Shown here: positions 23,969-34,862 of the stretch, piece after piece
How the letters are laid out: the number at the start of each line of letters is the position of its first letter
How positions within the stretch are numbered: position 1 is the stretch's first letter
Source of the DNA: Lomentospora prolificans
Taxonomy: Eukaryota > Ascomycota > Sordariomycetes > Microascales > Microascaceae
Direction: 5' to 3'
NCBI GenBank assembly: GCA_029532625.1
Contig: JARFXM010000003.1
Location: 558,001-622,000 of the forward strand
DNA length: 64,000 nucleotides
The notes under the pieces: generated by a model
Seen by the model: only the letters and a program-made list of their open reading frames with translations
The model's database searches: none
Told to the model about the DNA's origin: nothing
Program-made: the position numbers and the translations under genes

Positions 23969-24287
23969 TGTCATCGAGGTAAAAGGGTACGTGGTGCCCT
24001 AAGATCTAGTGGCGGTAGATAAAGAATAGCTCGATGAATTGGGTGGACCGGGGGTCAAATAGATAATAAACAATCTTTCGGACTGGATTTCGACGGCGCA
24101 ATTGGTCTCGGAGAGGAAAACAGGTGATCTAGGTTCGACGAGAAAGAAGCTCAGGTCAGCTTAAGAACGGCACAAGTGTTTGAGCAAGAGTGCCAAACAT
24201 GGTCGCATTGGACTGACGTCAACGTGCTCGAGGGGATGGCGACTTGATTGAGCAGATTGAGTGGTCGAAAAAAGCGAACAGTGCGGC

Positions 24288-24320
24288 GGGCATGGGCATG
24301 GGCATGGACCAGGGCATGGG
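24288..24320. repeat. GGGCAT hexanucleotide repeats
   Basis: Three adjacent GGGCAT units, a variant unit and a further copy, about 320 bases upstream of the glycogen synthase start codon, likely in its leader or promoter. Confidence 0.8.
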
Positions 24321-24505
24321 CGAATTGGGCGATGAAGTTGGGGCAATACTCACCTGCAATTGGCCTGTGGGAAGCTTGGATTGGAGAAGCGGGTCGACGA
24401 TGCACCCAGTTCAAGGACAGGAAGGAACACTGGGGTCTAGGGCGAGAGAGAGAGTGAGAGAGAGAGGAGCTCGGATTCGGAAGTGGGACGACAAGGAAGC
24501 AAGAC

Positions 24506-24524
24506 AAAAAAAAAAAAAAAAAAA
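24506..24524. repeat. A19 homopolymer
   Basis: Run of 19 A on the plus strand (T19 on the glycogen synthase coding strand), in its upstream region. Confidence 0.9.
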
Positions 24525-25218
24525 CTCCGCGTTCGAGGAGAGGGTGGCGGAGAGCAGAGAAGAGATGAGACAAAGAGGATCGAGATCGAGAGCGAATGCA
24601 AGAATGACAGGTAAGACCCGAGTGCAAAAACCCCCAAGGGAAGCAGGCTGTTTTTTCTGTGGGACTGGCAGAGGCGAAAGTTTCGAAAGAGAGGAGAGAA
24701 GACGGACTGCCTTTTATTGATGCAAGGGAAGCTCAGGAAAGCAAAGCTCTAGATCCTGGTCGGGTTCAGGGATCGATTAGGGATAGTTGAAAGGTGACAC
24801 GGGATTAGAGGGGGAGGGGCGCAACAAAGAACGAGGCACAGGTGGGCTGGACGACGGAGACAGAGAGGAGGAATGATTGAAGCTCGCAACATTGAACTCA
24901 ACGGGAGAGAATCAAGTCAGACGAGGTGTTGGCGGGAGAAATTTATTTTTATACTATTACATTCGGCTTACCAGTGCGGTGGATACCGCGAGCCGTTTTT
25001 CGCAGCAGTTCTCGCTTCTTCGCATCATCACGATACGATCTGGCTTTGACTGACGACGGCGTCTAGGACCAGGAGTTTACTATTCCTAGCTGAGCGAAGC
25101 TATCTCGGCGGCTCCATTGGCCTGCGCCAGCAATGGCCTGGGCCAGACCGAGTCACAGTGGGAACATTAAAACAACGGACAGAACAGGGGGAGGGGTGTG
25201 CGGGTTGAGACATGCGTC

Positions 25219-25629
25219 TCATAGGAGAGTAACTACTTTGAGTGCTCTGGTCAAGTACACCACTACCGCCGGAGATCGTTGGTTGGTGGTGTGGTGCCAT
25301 TCAACCCAAAGCCAGCGCTCGAAGCTTGGTAGCCAGTACACAAGCATGAGCAGAATCGTGCACACCAGCTCCAAGTACAAGATACCAGGCCAAACATGGA
25401 CAAGGCGTAAGGCAGTGGCAAGGACGAGCCCTCTGGGGATATTGCTTGAATCCCACCCTGGCTCGAGCAGCACGGTGACAGAGCGGATAAGCTGAGGTAG
25501 CAATCCTTTGATAACGATAAGAGCAGGTCTCGAAAGATAAAGCTTGGAGGCTCGCATGCAGAAAATTGAGAGCACCGAGCCCTTTTTCAACCCAACCCCA
25601 GCGGATCCGAGGACGGGTTCACGATGGCT
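25219..25629 (-). CDS. possible small membrane protein, weak
   Basis: Open minus-strand frame; the first ATG is the codon for Met in CMRASKLYLSRP (near 25557). It contains hydrophobic stretches (ALIVIKGLLPQLI; GILYLELVCTILLMLVYWLP) and ends KVVTLL. The membrane-like pattern makes it stand out from other short frames nearby. No family is recognised, no introns join it to other exons, and codon choice is not strongly biased, so it may be a relic or chance. Confidence 0.2.
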   Translation of the reverse strand, partial: SHREPVLGSAGVGLKKGSVLSIFCMRASKLYLSRPALIVIKGLLPQLIRSVTVLLEPGWDSSNIPRGLVLATALRLVHVWPGILYLELVCTILLMLVYWLPSFERWLWVEWHHTTNQRSPAVVVYLTRALKVVTLL

Positions 25630-28600
25630 TCATGTCCTCGTTTTGTCTGCCCCACTGTCTCTGGGTAATGGCTAGGCTCCGGAAGGAAGTGAACTGGCCC
25701 ACCATTCCGCGCCGGGCTCGGGGGATACTTGGTGATGACCCGCGCAAGCTAACGTATTACCGTTGCCACTGTCGTACCGGTTTCGCCATCGACCCTCTAC
25801 TTCCTTCGCAGACTTTTACCAATCCTGTACTATTATTGCCCCAATTGCTGCAGAAATTGTACGCTACTCTGCGTAGCCCCAGATGTGCGGCCCTTATGTC
25901 TGTGATAGTGAGGTAGAAGTGTCAGTGGCTATTGTTTAAGGCTCCGCTCCAATTGAGATATCCTGAATGAATCAATCTGAGAGCCCAGGATTACTAAATG
26001 GAACTGCTCAGCGGTCAAGATATGGCTGGATGCGGCGAGCTTCATGCGTCTGTGCAATGGAATGATGGAGGCAAGCTCGTCTGCAGAGGCATGGCCAAGA
26101 CCTAGGCGTTGGATTGAGTTTTACACACTAGCAGCATGCGATGCCGGTCCATACGATAACACCACCAGATAGTCACATAGTCATATCCCGAGATTACGTG
26201 CGTCACGAAAACTTTTTGCCTGCATGCAGCGCAACCGTGGATGGGTAGCTTCGTGGTTGATGTGAGCTGCGAGTCGCTGAAGACGGAGCGGAAAGGATCG
26301 AGCGAGCAGCTTCCTGTTGTGTTAAGCTCTCCACTATCCTACAGGTTTGACATGGTCCTGGTGTTAGTCGAGGTTTAAGCGTTTCGTACCTCGCTAAGCC
26401 GCCCCAGAGGGTTTGGAGCTAGCATCTAGCGCGATCATCGATGGCCAGTGTTGCTGTAGCCACGGAGCCAAGACAGCCAGCCAGGCTGTACATATCAAAT
26501 GCACCATCAGTCGGTCATAGAAGGCAATCCCCTCAACTTCGGTTTTGATCGTGGCCTCCAACGGTTTTGTGGTACTATTGCACAAGTCTTCCCAACCATT
26601 CGGCCGATTTGTAACAGAAATTGCTACTTTTGCCATGGTACTTGGGTACTCTACATCACCTGTGCACATCACAATGCTGTTCCTTCCCTCATTAAGACCA
26701 ATACCGTCATAAACACTTGATGTAGCAGGCGCAATCGTCAGGGAGGGTCCGGTTGAGACCTGAGTAGCTTCTCTTATGTCTGACGACAGATGGTTGGTGA
26801 TGTGGGGAAAAAATTTTCCTCCCTAACTTCTTCTGGGTAAAGACTCATGTCCTCCATCACTTTTGCCCCTTTGTCCAAGGACCGCAATCCGTCTTACATC
26901 AACTAGACGCACGGGTGTGAAAGGAGGCCATCCATTGCCCACTTCTTCCCAACAAAAAGACAAAAATGATTGTCCGAGGCGCGGATACAGTAGCTCAGAG
27001 GCGAGCGGGAACCGAGCCTGTCGCAAGCGAGGCCTTAGGCACCTTGCCTTGGCGCTCTCGATATTAACCTCAACGCGCGGGGCAGGGCGGGGCCTAGCAG
27101 GAAAAAATCGAGAGATGCTTAATACTTACTATCTTTACATATCCATGCCATGTCGCAATCACCCCTCCCCCTGTCGGCTTTCACCGACGCCTAAAAAGTC
27201 AGACCTCCGGGAACCTTTCCCGACAACCGTCAACGTCGGTTGATGATCTTCGGTCACTCACAGAGATGTAAAAATTACAGTTACTCACTCTCCTAGTCGC
27301 TGTGCATAGAGCCGAGTACGAAATCACATATAATTCGCAGCGCTACTTTCCCTTTCTTCGTCTAGTCGGAGCCTCCGATTTTACCTCTGATATGTGACCG
27401 ATCTTCTCGCACACTGGTGGGACGACTTAACATGGGAGCCGGTGCACATCGCTCTATCAACCAATATAGTACAGGCTTGGTCGCCAGCTGGCTGTAAGGG
27501 ATGCCTGTACGAAGGTACTGAGAGCGCGGGTTGTCGGGGTTCCTCTTCGCTCGTAAAGTGCCAGGCCCGTTGTCTTGACAAGGGGAGAAGGGTATACCAT
27601 TTCTCTTCTGCTTGTCTCGAGGAAGAAGCAAAGAAGGGAGATGACTCCCCTGTCAGCTACCCTGACCGAATGGTAGGGATTCGCCGTAATACATCAAGAC
27701 CCCATAATGTCGCTCGTCACAGCTGGCTTCGTTATCCTTGTGCGAGCTTACGGGGTGGGATTGGGCGTTTTTCCTGCCCTTCGGGTGGCTGCTTTCTGTT
27801 TCAAGAACTCGGCGCTAATGTGTTCCGCAAATCTCTGCTGGACTCAGCATCGGGCTCGAGTGCCGGTCCCGCTGTCTGCATCAGGGGGCTATGGAGTAGC
27901 TTGCCATACATATCTATTAATGGAGGAAGCCAAATATTCCTAAAAACGAGGTAATAGGAGAATAAGGCTCTCAAAGATTGGCTCCTCCTTGACGGCCGGA
28001 TCTATGGATGCTGAAGCCAGTCGAGATCGCGCAATAGTAAGAGAGGCCGGATGGAAGTGCCGACCGAGTCGCGGACCAGGCCTCGGTTGCCTTGGGAGCT
28101 GCAGATGACGATGAGACTAACCCACTGCTAGTTTGTGGTTATATCTGAACTGATAGAGAGCAACAGGAGCGCATTAACATTGGTACATTCAAGCGTACTC
28201 TATCCCTAAACAATTCTACGACCGGAAACCTAGTGTGCTGGCGACGAAGGCAGGAATTGTCTTTCGATATCCCAGTGCCAAGAGGTTTGCGCTTTTTCCG
28301 CTCTCCTACTTCGTGTTACTGATAATACTCAGTATCGATGATGCGTGTCCCAGTGTGGGTAGTACCGCATGGCGGAAAGCTGCCCAATCATATAGGACGG
28401 CGAGACACCTTGAAAACTTTGCTGTTTCACCTACATTCTAACATCGTTTGCAGATGGTCGTTGCTAAGGCGCGGCCTAATAGCTTATGAAGAAGTTTAAG
28501 AGAAGCGCTTGTGCCGCTGCGTAGACACAAAGAAGCCTTCAGTCTCTTAGCTCCTGCGCCTCTCCGTTGCTACTGCCCTCCCTGTCATGCGCTCTCGGGA

Positions 28601-29783
28601 CGGAGTGGTCGTGCTAGGCGTATTTGTTCCATGTCCCTGCTTGCTTTTTCCTCAACGAACACATGGCTGCGTCGAACCCGACCTGCGGGAACTCTGTCAA
28701 GATATACTGTGGAACGCCTCTGGCGCTAGCGATTCTCTATTCGTTGCTGAATGTTAGGATCTTTGCGAGAACCGATGGGGTGATAGGTGGATGGAGAACC
28801 CGGCGAGGCAAGGTTGGACGGCGCCCCTTTGGCTAGGCAATTTTTATTGGCATCTTGGTTGGAGCTTATTTGGTGGTGGAGGCCACTTATACCGGCCGGT
28901 TAGCTGACGATAATAGCTTCCACTACATTAAAGGAACAGGAAAGGATGCGTGGGTTCGTTCTCATGGTCCTGCCTGTCCCCTGTGCTATGGTAGGTGCAA
29001 ATATAGACTGGACGTACCACGTTCTTTGCGACTGTCTCAGCCCCGGAGGACCGCAAAATAAAAGTCCGGCGCCAATTCTTCATTCGTAGCCCATGGGCCT
29101 TGTTAACTCTCACACACTCTTACGATTCCACCAAACTTCGGCGCTAATTCTTGAGTTTTCTCCTCGGATGAGACCGGAGAGAAGGAGTGGAAGAACAGAA
29201 ACTAAGGGATTTGACCATAGACCAAAGTGCTTCAACCCGGGTCTGACAGTTGAGGCCATACTGAGCTGAACCTGCCAGACTGGCAATGTTCATGAGTCAT
29301 GGGCTTGCTTTACTCCTGGTCCCTTGTCTTTGCTTCCTTTGCGCGTTTTAACCACGGAGGCTGTGCCGTTTCTTCAGGACACAATAGAGGCGTTTTGAAC
29401 CTGGCCTTGCTTCCAACGTCCCCGGGTAACAATGATGATTAAGCGCAAAGGACTATGGGGAAAACGAAGGGTTTGTCATCGGAGAAGGGCCCTCCATTGC
29501 CCTTGGGAATGGCGTACTCATTGTTCAATGAATGAGATGCATCCAGATGATGGCGATGATGGCTTCCATTTTCGTACTCATGGTTTTGTTTCTTAGAGAT
29601 GATATTTCTATACACTAAGAGCATCACAAGCACGCCGACGCGATGGAAAATCGCACCTAAAGTGGAATACATCAACGTCGATAACGAATCTCGGGGCGGG
29701 CTGCTAAGCATCTGATTTCCATGTACGTCGTGCTCCTGATCCCGAATCACTGCGCAAGCGCCTCCTCGGGAATCTGACCGATT

Positions 29784-30575
29784 ATGGCGAAGAACCGCAA
29801 CCAACGACGTGAAGGAAACTTTAGCAATGACGAGGTATTCAAAAGAAGCCCACAATACGGCAGATACGACGGAGGCGAGGACGGGCGGAAGAGGAAATGG
29901 AAGAAAGCCCCTCCACGGCCAGAGAAGAGAAACAGAGAACGGCTACGAAGGAGACGACCCCTCAAGCGAGTCCGAGGATGGCCAAAGTCCGCCCCGCCGC
30001 CGGCAACCTAAACGCGAGTGCAAACAACCACGTCCTGTCCGAGAGGCACGGCGGCTACTTTTCCGCCAAAGTCCTCAGTGAACGGCGCTATCCCGGAGCC
30101 CAAGAGCCGGAAGCGGCCCACCCAGGCTTCGACGCCCTCTTCCTCCTCCCGGACATGGACGCCCCTCCTCACATCAAACCTCTGCCCACGACCGTGGACC
30201 CCGTCTGCAAGGATGCCCGATGACCGACGTCCTCATGCAAGGACATACCTGCGGCTGCTGCATGGCTGTCCACTTCCCTGGCGCCCCTCCGGCCACGGCC
30301 TCGCCTGCGCGCATGCCGCACGGCATCCTGCGCCAGCTTTGCGCTCCAGGCTCTCGTCTGGAGCTCGCCTGTGGGACGATCCCGCGGCCAGGGATCGGCT
30401 GTGTAAGGCCGTGGGTCAGAGCGTAACGGAGGATCTGCTGGTCAAGGAGCGGAGAACGGGGGTTGTATGGGCCGCGGATGAGTATGCCCGACATGCGAGA
30501 TGTTGGAATGTGAGCAACTTGGAGGCTGCTCGTGATGGCATTGTGGGAGATGCGTTTATGACTGGAGCGCTGTAG
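29784..30575 (+). CDS. coding-like locus, structure unresolved
   Basis: GC-rich stretch in which all plus frames are unusually open. Protein-like text changes frame along it: a basic start (MAKNRNQRREGNFSND at 29784), an acidic/basic disordered part in a second frame (ENGYEGDDPSSESEDG), a third frame to 30223 (VLSERRYPGAQEPEAAHPGF), and a final frame ending LEAARDGIVGDAFMTGAL with TAG at 30573-30575. The 30223 stop overlaps the ATG of the next open frame (ATGA). This could be a real gene with introns I could not place, a gene with assembly indels, or a decayed gene. A (GTT)n microsatellite follows directly. No domain recognised. Confidence 0.35.
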
Positions 30576-30584
30576 CGTCTTTTG

Positions 30585-30614
30585 CGTTGTTGTTGTTGTT
30601 TGTTGTTATTGTTG
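30585..30614. repeat. GTT microsatellite
   Basis: Imperfect tandem GTT units directly after the stop codon of the coding-like locus ending at 30575. Confidence 0.85.
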
Positions 30615-30951
30615 GGCGTGGGGGGCGTTTGCTCCTTCATCGTGTAGCCGGCGCACTTGGGTCCGTTCCTTTATTCTTCCTCGTATACTTAGACCGTGAA
30701 GACGAAGAGATATCACGAATAGTAAGAATTGATCAATCGCATATTTGTTTGTCGTCTCAATATGACTTAGTGTTCTTAGTCGATTGTAGTAAGAAAGCTA
30801 CCGACATCCATCGTTATACAAAAAAGAGAAGTTCCCCGCTACAAATGCAAAGTATTACACAAAATCCTACAAAAATATGTAGTAAAAGTAAAGGCCCAGG
30901 GTCTCCCCCATTGAAAACCCACCAAAATGTACTCGTCATCTGCCTCTGCTG

Positions 30952-33900
30952 CTACCCTTCCCTATGCTGAGACTGCTGCGCGGGTCTATGTGAGCTTGCA
31001 GGGCTAGACTGTCCGGGTGGACCTTGAATCTGGACGCCCTCGCTAAGCAACCTCTGCGCGGCGTCGCCGGCCGTCCGTAGATTGATAGCTCCGATCCTCG
31101 AAACAATGCTATCGCCGACGGCATCGACTGCCCCGCGCGGCGATGTGAGCGAAGGGCCTGATCTGGCCGTCTCCTGAACCCTGAACAGCTTGATGCTCGT
31201 CCCGTTCCAAACGCCAACGGTTCCCTTGGCAGGCTGCATTTCCGCGCTGAAGATGAAGCCCCAGAGCAGCGATTCGTACCAGCCTAGCGAAAGCTGCGAC
31301 CACTCAAAGCTGTGCACGCGAATCGGCGTAGGGTCGATGCCAATCGGCTCAATCTCCCGGATGCGGTCGAGGGTCTCCCGTGAGACGTGGTCGGACGCGA
31401 GCGCCTGGCGTGGTAGGAGGGCCGTGAGCTGCTGAATGACAGTGAGCATCGTGTGCAATGGCAGCTCGGGGAGCCAGCTCTCGATCCACTGAGTGGTGGG
31501 CTCGAAACCCGTGCCGTCTACTTGGGGCGCCGAGGCTGAGCCGTGTCGGGCGTCGAGGCTTGTGGTGCTGTTTTGCCTAGAAAATGTGGGGATACCAGCG
31601 GGCATCTTGCCTCGGGCCTTTTCCGACATGCCGCGGAGCTGAGTGGGCACGGCATCGTGGACGTCGACCGCGGACGACGCCTGTGAGGGGGGGGTTCTCA
31701 CTTGTGGTGGATTGCGCGGGTGTGGGGCGATGATCATCGTCATCGCTGTCATCATCGTCGTCTCCGATGGCGAACGCGTCGGATTCCTCAGGAACGTCGC
31801 TTACGGCCGGCGACATTGGGTGAGACGTGGGGTGACTCCTGATGCTATCAATGGAGCTACGCATAGAGTCTTGGTGCTCGTCATTGTCCGCAGCTTCCTT
31901 TCTCCTGCGGTTACGCCTCTCAATCTCCTCTTGGCCACTCTCTAGAGTGAATGCCCGAAGTGCCTCAATCTTCTTCCTGTTCTTTAATACGGCATGTACA
32001 AAGGCAGGATTTTCTAGGGCTTGTCAGCTCAAGCTCTCTTTTGAGAATGAAGAAGTAGGGTCTTACTCTTGTATTGATGCTCGATGATGGCATTCATGGC
32101 CTCAAGTAGTGAGCGAAGAAGGCTATGGTTCGAGTCGTTCGCAAGTAGGAACGACGGCGACGACATGGATGAGAAGAGCTGCATTAACTTCGAGCACGAT
32201 GCTGAGCTGAGACCCTCGAGGTAGGCCGCGATATTGTTGATTATAGCCACGAGGGCGGGGTATATGGCCGTCAGCTTGCCTTGGCTTCCAGTAATGAGAT
32301 TGTAGATGGACTAAATCGTCAGCAAGGTTCGATCCTCGAATGTTAGGCGGGCACATACGTGAATGAGGAAGTCGGCATAAGTGCCGTTGAAGCCCGGGAT
32401 ACGGATCGACGGGGGCAAGGTCTCCTGGGTCTCAAAGTACTTGTTTAAATTTACCCCAAAATTCTTCTCCACGCTGAGCGTCTGAAGGAGGAATGCGCAC
32501 ATGCGCACCACTCCCTGCTTGGAGGGGTCCGACTTATACTCGAGAGCGTAGAATATCGCCAGGATAACAAAGTCATAGACCCGCTCGGTGTCGATAATAA
32601 ACGACCTGAAGCGCTTGTTGCATTGCGTAATCTCCCAGAAGAGCATAATCATCTCCGGCACGAGGGTACCAGTCGACTGTGTGCCTGCAGGGATATACGA
32701 CGTCTTCTCCTGCATGGGCTGCTGGAGAACCCTCGTCATGCCATCCACGATGAACTGGAAGTCTTGCGGTCGATGGAGCCGTCCAAGGAAGTGGCGGTAA
32801 TAGTTCCGCTTTGGCGCGCCCTCTTGGCCCTCTGGGATCGGGTATAGGAGGAGGGAAAGGAGCAGCTGGAGCGTGTACGTTACGAAAACCTGCTTGGCGT
32901 CCTTCAATATGAGAGCGTTGTAAGGTACCCTCCAACTAGCGGGATTGTATTTGAGGGACTGTTCCGAGGCTGTTAATAACGTTGCTTCCATTTCTCTGCT
33001 ACTAGGACCTTCCCAACTTACCGTGTTTAGTAGAGAGCACAAGACCGAAAGCACAATCTGCTTATCGGGAGACGTACAAAGGTGCGTCAACACCCGCACA
33101 CCCTTCTGCGGCAATACACTCGGCGTCATATACATGCTCTTCCCTGTCATAGTCAAGAGCAGTCTCAGTATCTCTATCCGATTGCTCTCGAACTCCTTGG
33201 TCGTCGCCACCGACGTATTGCATCCGACGCCGCTCTGCCAGATCGCATACGAAACCTTGGGCTTCCCATGCGCCTGCCTCGGCAGTGTCAGGCCCGAGAA
33301 GAACATGAGGTCCACAAGCGTATCCACAAGCTCCTCCGCCAACGGTTTGGTCTCCTCAAACTCGTCTAGCTTCGGCCGCGGGCTCGTCAGTCCGTCGACA
33401 CCGTCGCCAACGCCGCCATCGAAGAGGATCTCATTGGCGATGACAGACTTGCGTGTGCGTTTGCGGCGGGTGCCCCAGAAGAAGCGCTCCTCCCATTGCT
33501 GGAGATGCTCGGCTTCATAGAGGTAGGGAAGTAAGCGGGTGAGCACGCGGATGCAGTTGAGGGCGTCGCGGTCCGGGGCGAACTCGGGGTCGGGGAAGGA
33601 GGGGTGGTGGCGAAGGATGAAGAGGCGCGAGGTAACGGCTAGGATGAGTGTTTCGAGATTCTCGAGGGCCTTGTCGCGGGTTCGACGGATGTCGGTGGCG
33701 GAGAAGAGGCTGAAGACGTCTTCGGACGACTCGGGAAGCTCCCAGAACTTGAGCGCCTATTAGCGGAATTGGCCTATAGCAAAGCGTGGTGGTGGTGGCT
33801 GATGATATCGTGGGAAGGTGGGGGATCCCCGGTGCGGGTCCCGCTTAGCTGCTTTTTATCTTCCATAGAAACGGATGGGAAAAGGGAAAAAAAAGGGAAA

Positions 33901-34015
33901 AAAAAATGCAAAGACTCACAGATGTCCAGTAAGGATCGTCGGCGGGGATGTGTCGCTCCTCAGAGAGCCTGAAGATGCCCTTTTTGAAAACTAGCTTCGA
34001 GCTACTGGCACCCAT
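30952..34015 (-). CDS. HID1-family trafficking protein (Ecm30/Ftp105-like)
   Basis: HID1 proteins are peripheral membrane proteins of the Golgi and secretory-granule route; S. pombe Ftp105 anchors the deubiquitinase Ubp5 there. Exons 34015-33920, 33756-33022, 32958-32359, 32310-32067 and 32013-30952; introns 163, 63, 48 and 53 bases, all GT-AG. The start MGASSSKLVFKKGIFRL is an N-myristoylation signal, as in the family. Family-like blocks include SLKYNPASWRVPYN (reached only if the 63-base intron is removed), QLLLSLLLYPIPE and ALEYKSDPSKQGVVRMCAFLLQTLS. The C-terminal block runs from VPTQLRGMSEKARGKMPAG through WESLLWGFIF-type text. The last exon changes frame at C8 (31694-31687): one C fewer, or a 124-base GT-AG intron (31804-31681), restores it. 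With one C removed the protein is 911 residues, the usual family size. No transmembrane helix is seen. Confidence 0.9.
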
Positions 34016-34862
34016 TGTTCGCTATCGGAGCCAGTCGAGGGCGATTACCATAGTGTCTACGAAATGTAAAGGGGGAAAGAACTGTTGGATCTGGTTCGTT
34101 GGTCGATATCGGGATCAGGCCAAACGTTTCGGCGGCGGAATGGTCTCTTGATGATGTGGTTGCTTGCTTTCGGGGTTTGCAGATGTGGTCAAAGTGGGCA
34201 AAAGGCCTTCTGGGGGGATATGGGTATGTATGAAGTACCTCTCCCTGCTGAGGTCCTGCTACGGGGACCAGTGACCAGATTGCTCGACTGCCGTGGTGAA
34301 TGAATGGGGGGTTACGTACAAGTACGAAGTACCTCTTGTCTCGGATGACTAAGACACCAAGAGAGCCAAATTCCTGGGGAAGCAAATAAGCTTGAGGCTT
34401 GCTCGGCCAAGTGGGTATTACGAGTAAGAGCCCTCAGCATTGTAAAGAGCTAGGGATCAACAGCTGATACTATCAAGATCACAAGGCAAGGAACGCTATC
34501 GAAGAGGCTGTTAGTATAGAGAATCTATTTTCGCCCGAAAGTGAAGTCCCAATCCCCACCCATAGCCCATCGAACACACATACGGGTGTTGTACAGTTAC
34601 CCAGTACCGCAAACACAGAGGCAGAGCCAAACAGTCAATAACACCTAGCTTAGCTCGTACGCCGAGCTTCCTGTAGAGAACCACTCCTAAGCCATCGTAA
34701 TAGCACCGGAAGAAGAAGGAGACAAAAAAAAAACAGAGAAACATGGTACTTTCGAGAAGAAAGTGAAGTAAACAAAGCAAGGTGAAGAGCAACCAAACTA
34801 CCAAACTACCCGCTTCTAGTCCTACCGGCCTATCAAACCCAAACTTTCATACCCACCACAGC
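34016..34862. other. noncoding, HID1 promoter and Ies1 3' flank
   Basis: No gene. Two copies of a GAAGTACCT motif lie at 34229-34242 and 34316-34335 (see findings). Confidence 0.7.

Larger units (their letters stand above)
23969..29783. other. noncoding interval of 5.8 kb
   Basis: The first part (to about 24.9 kb) is the likely promoter and leader of glycogen synthase, with G/A-rich runs, GGGCAT repeats at 24288-24320 and A19 at 24506-24524. The rest shows no supported gene apart from one small membrane-type open frame (25219-25629, minus). Other open frames, such as 27394-27954 plus (186 codons) and 29439-29855 minus (138 codons), have no domain or splice evidence. Confidence 0.55.
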
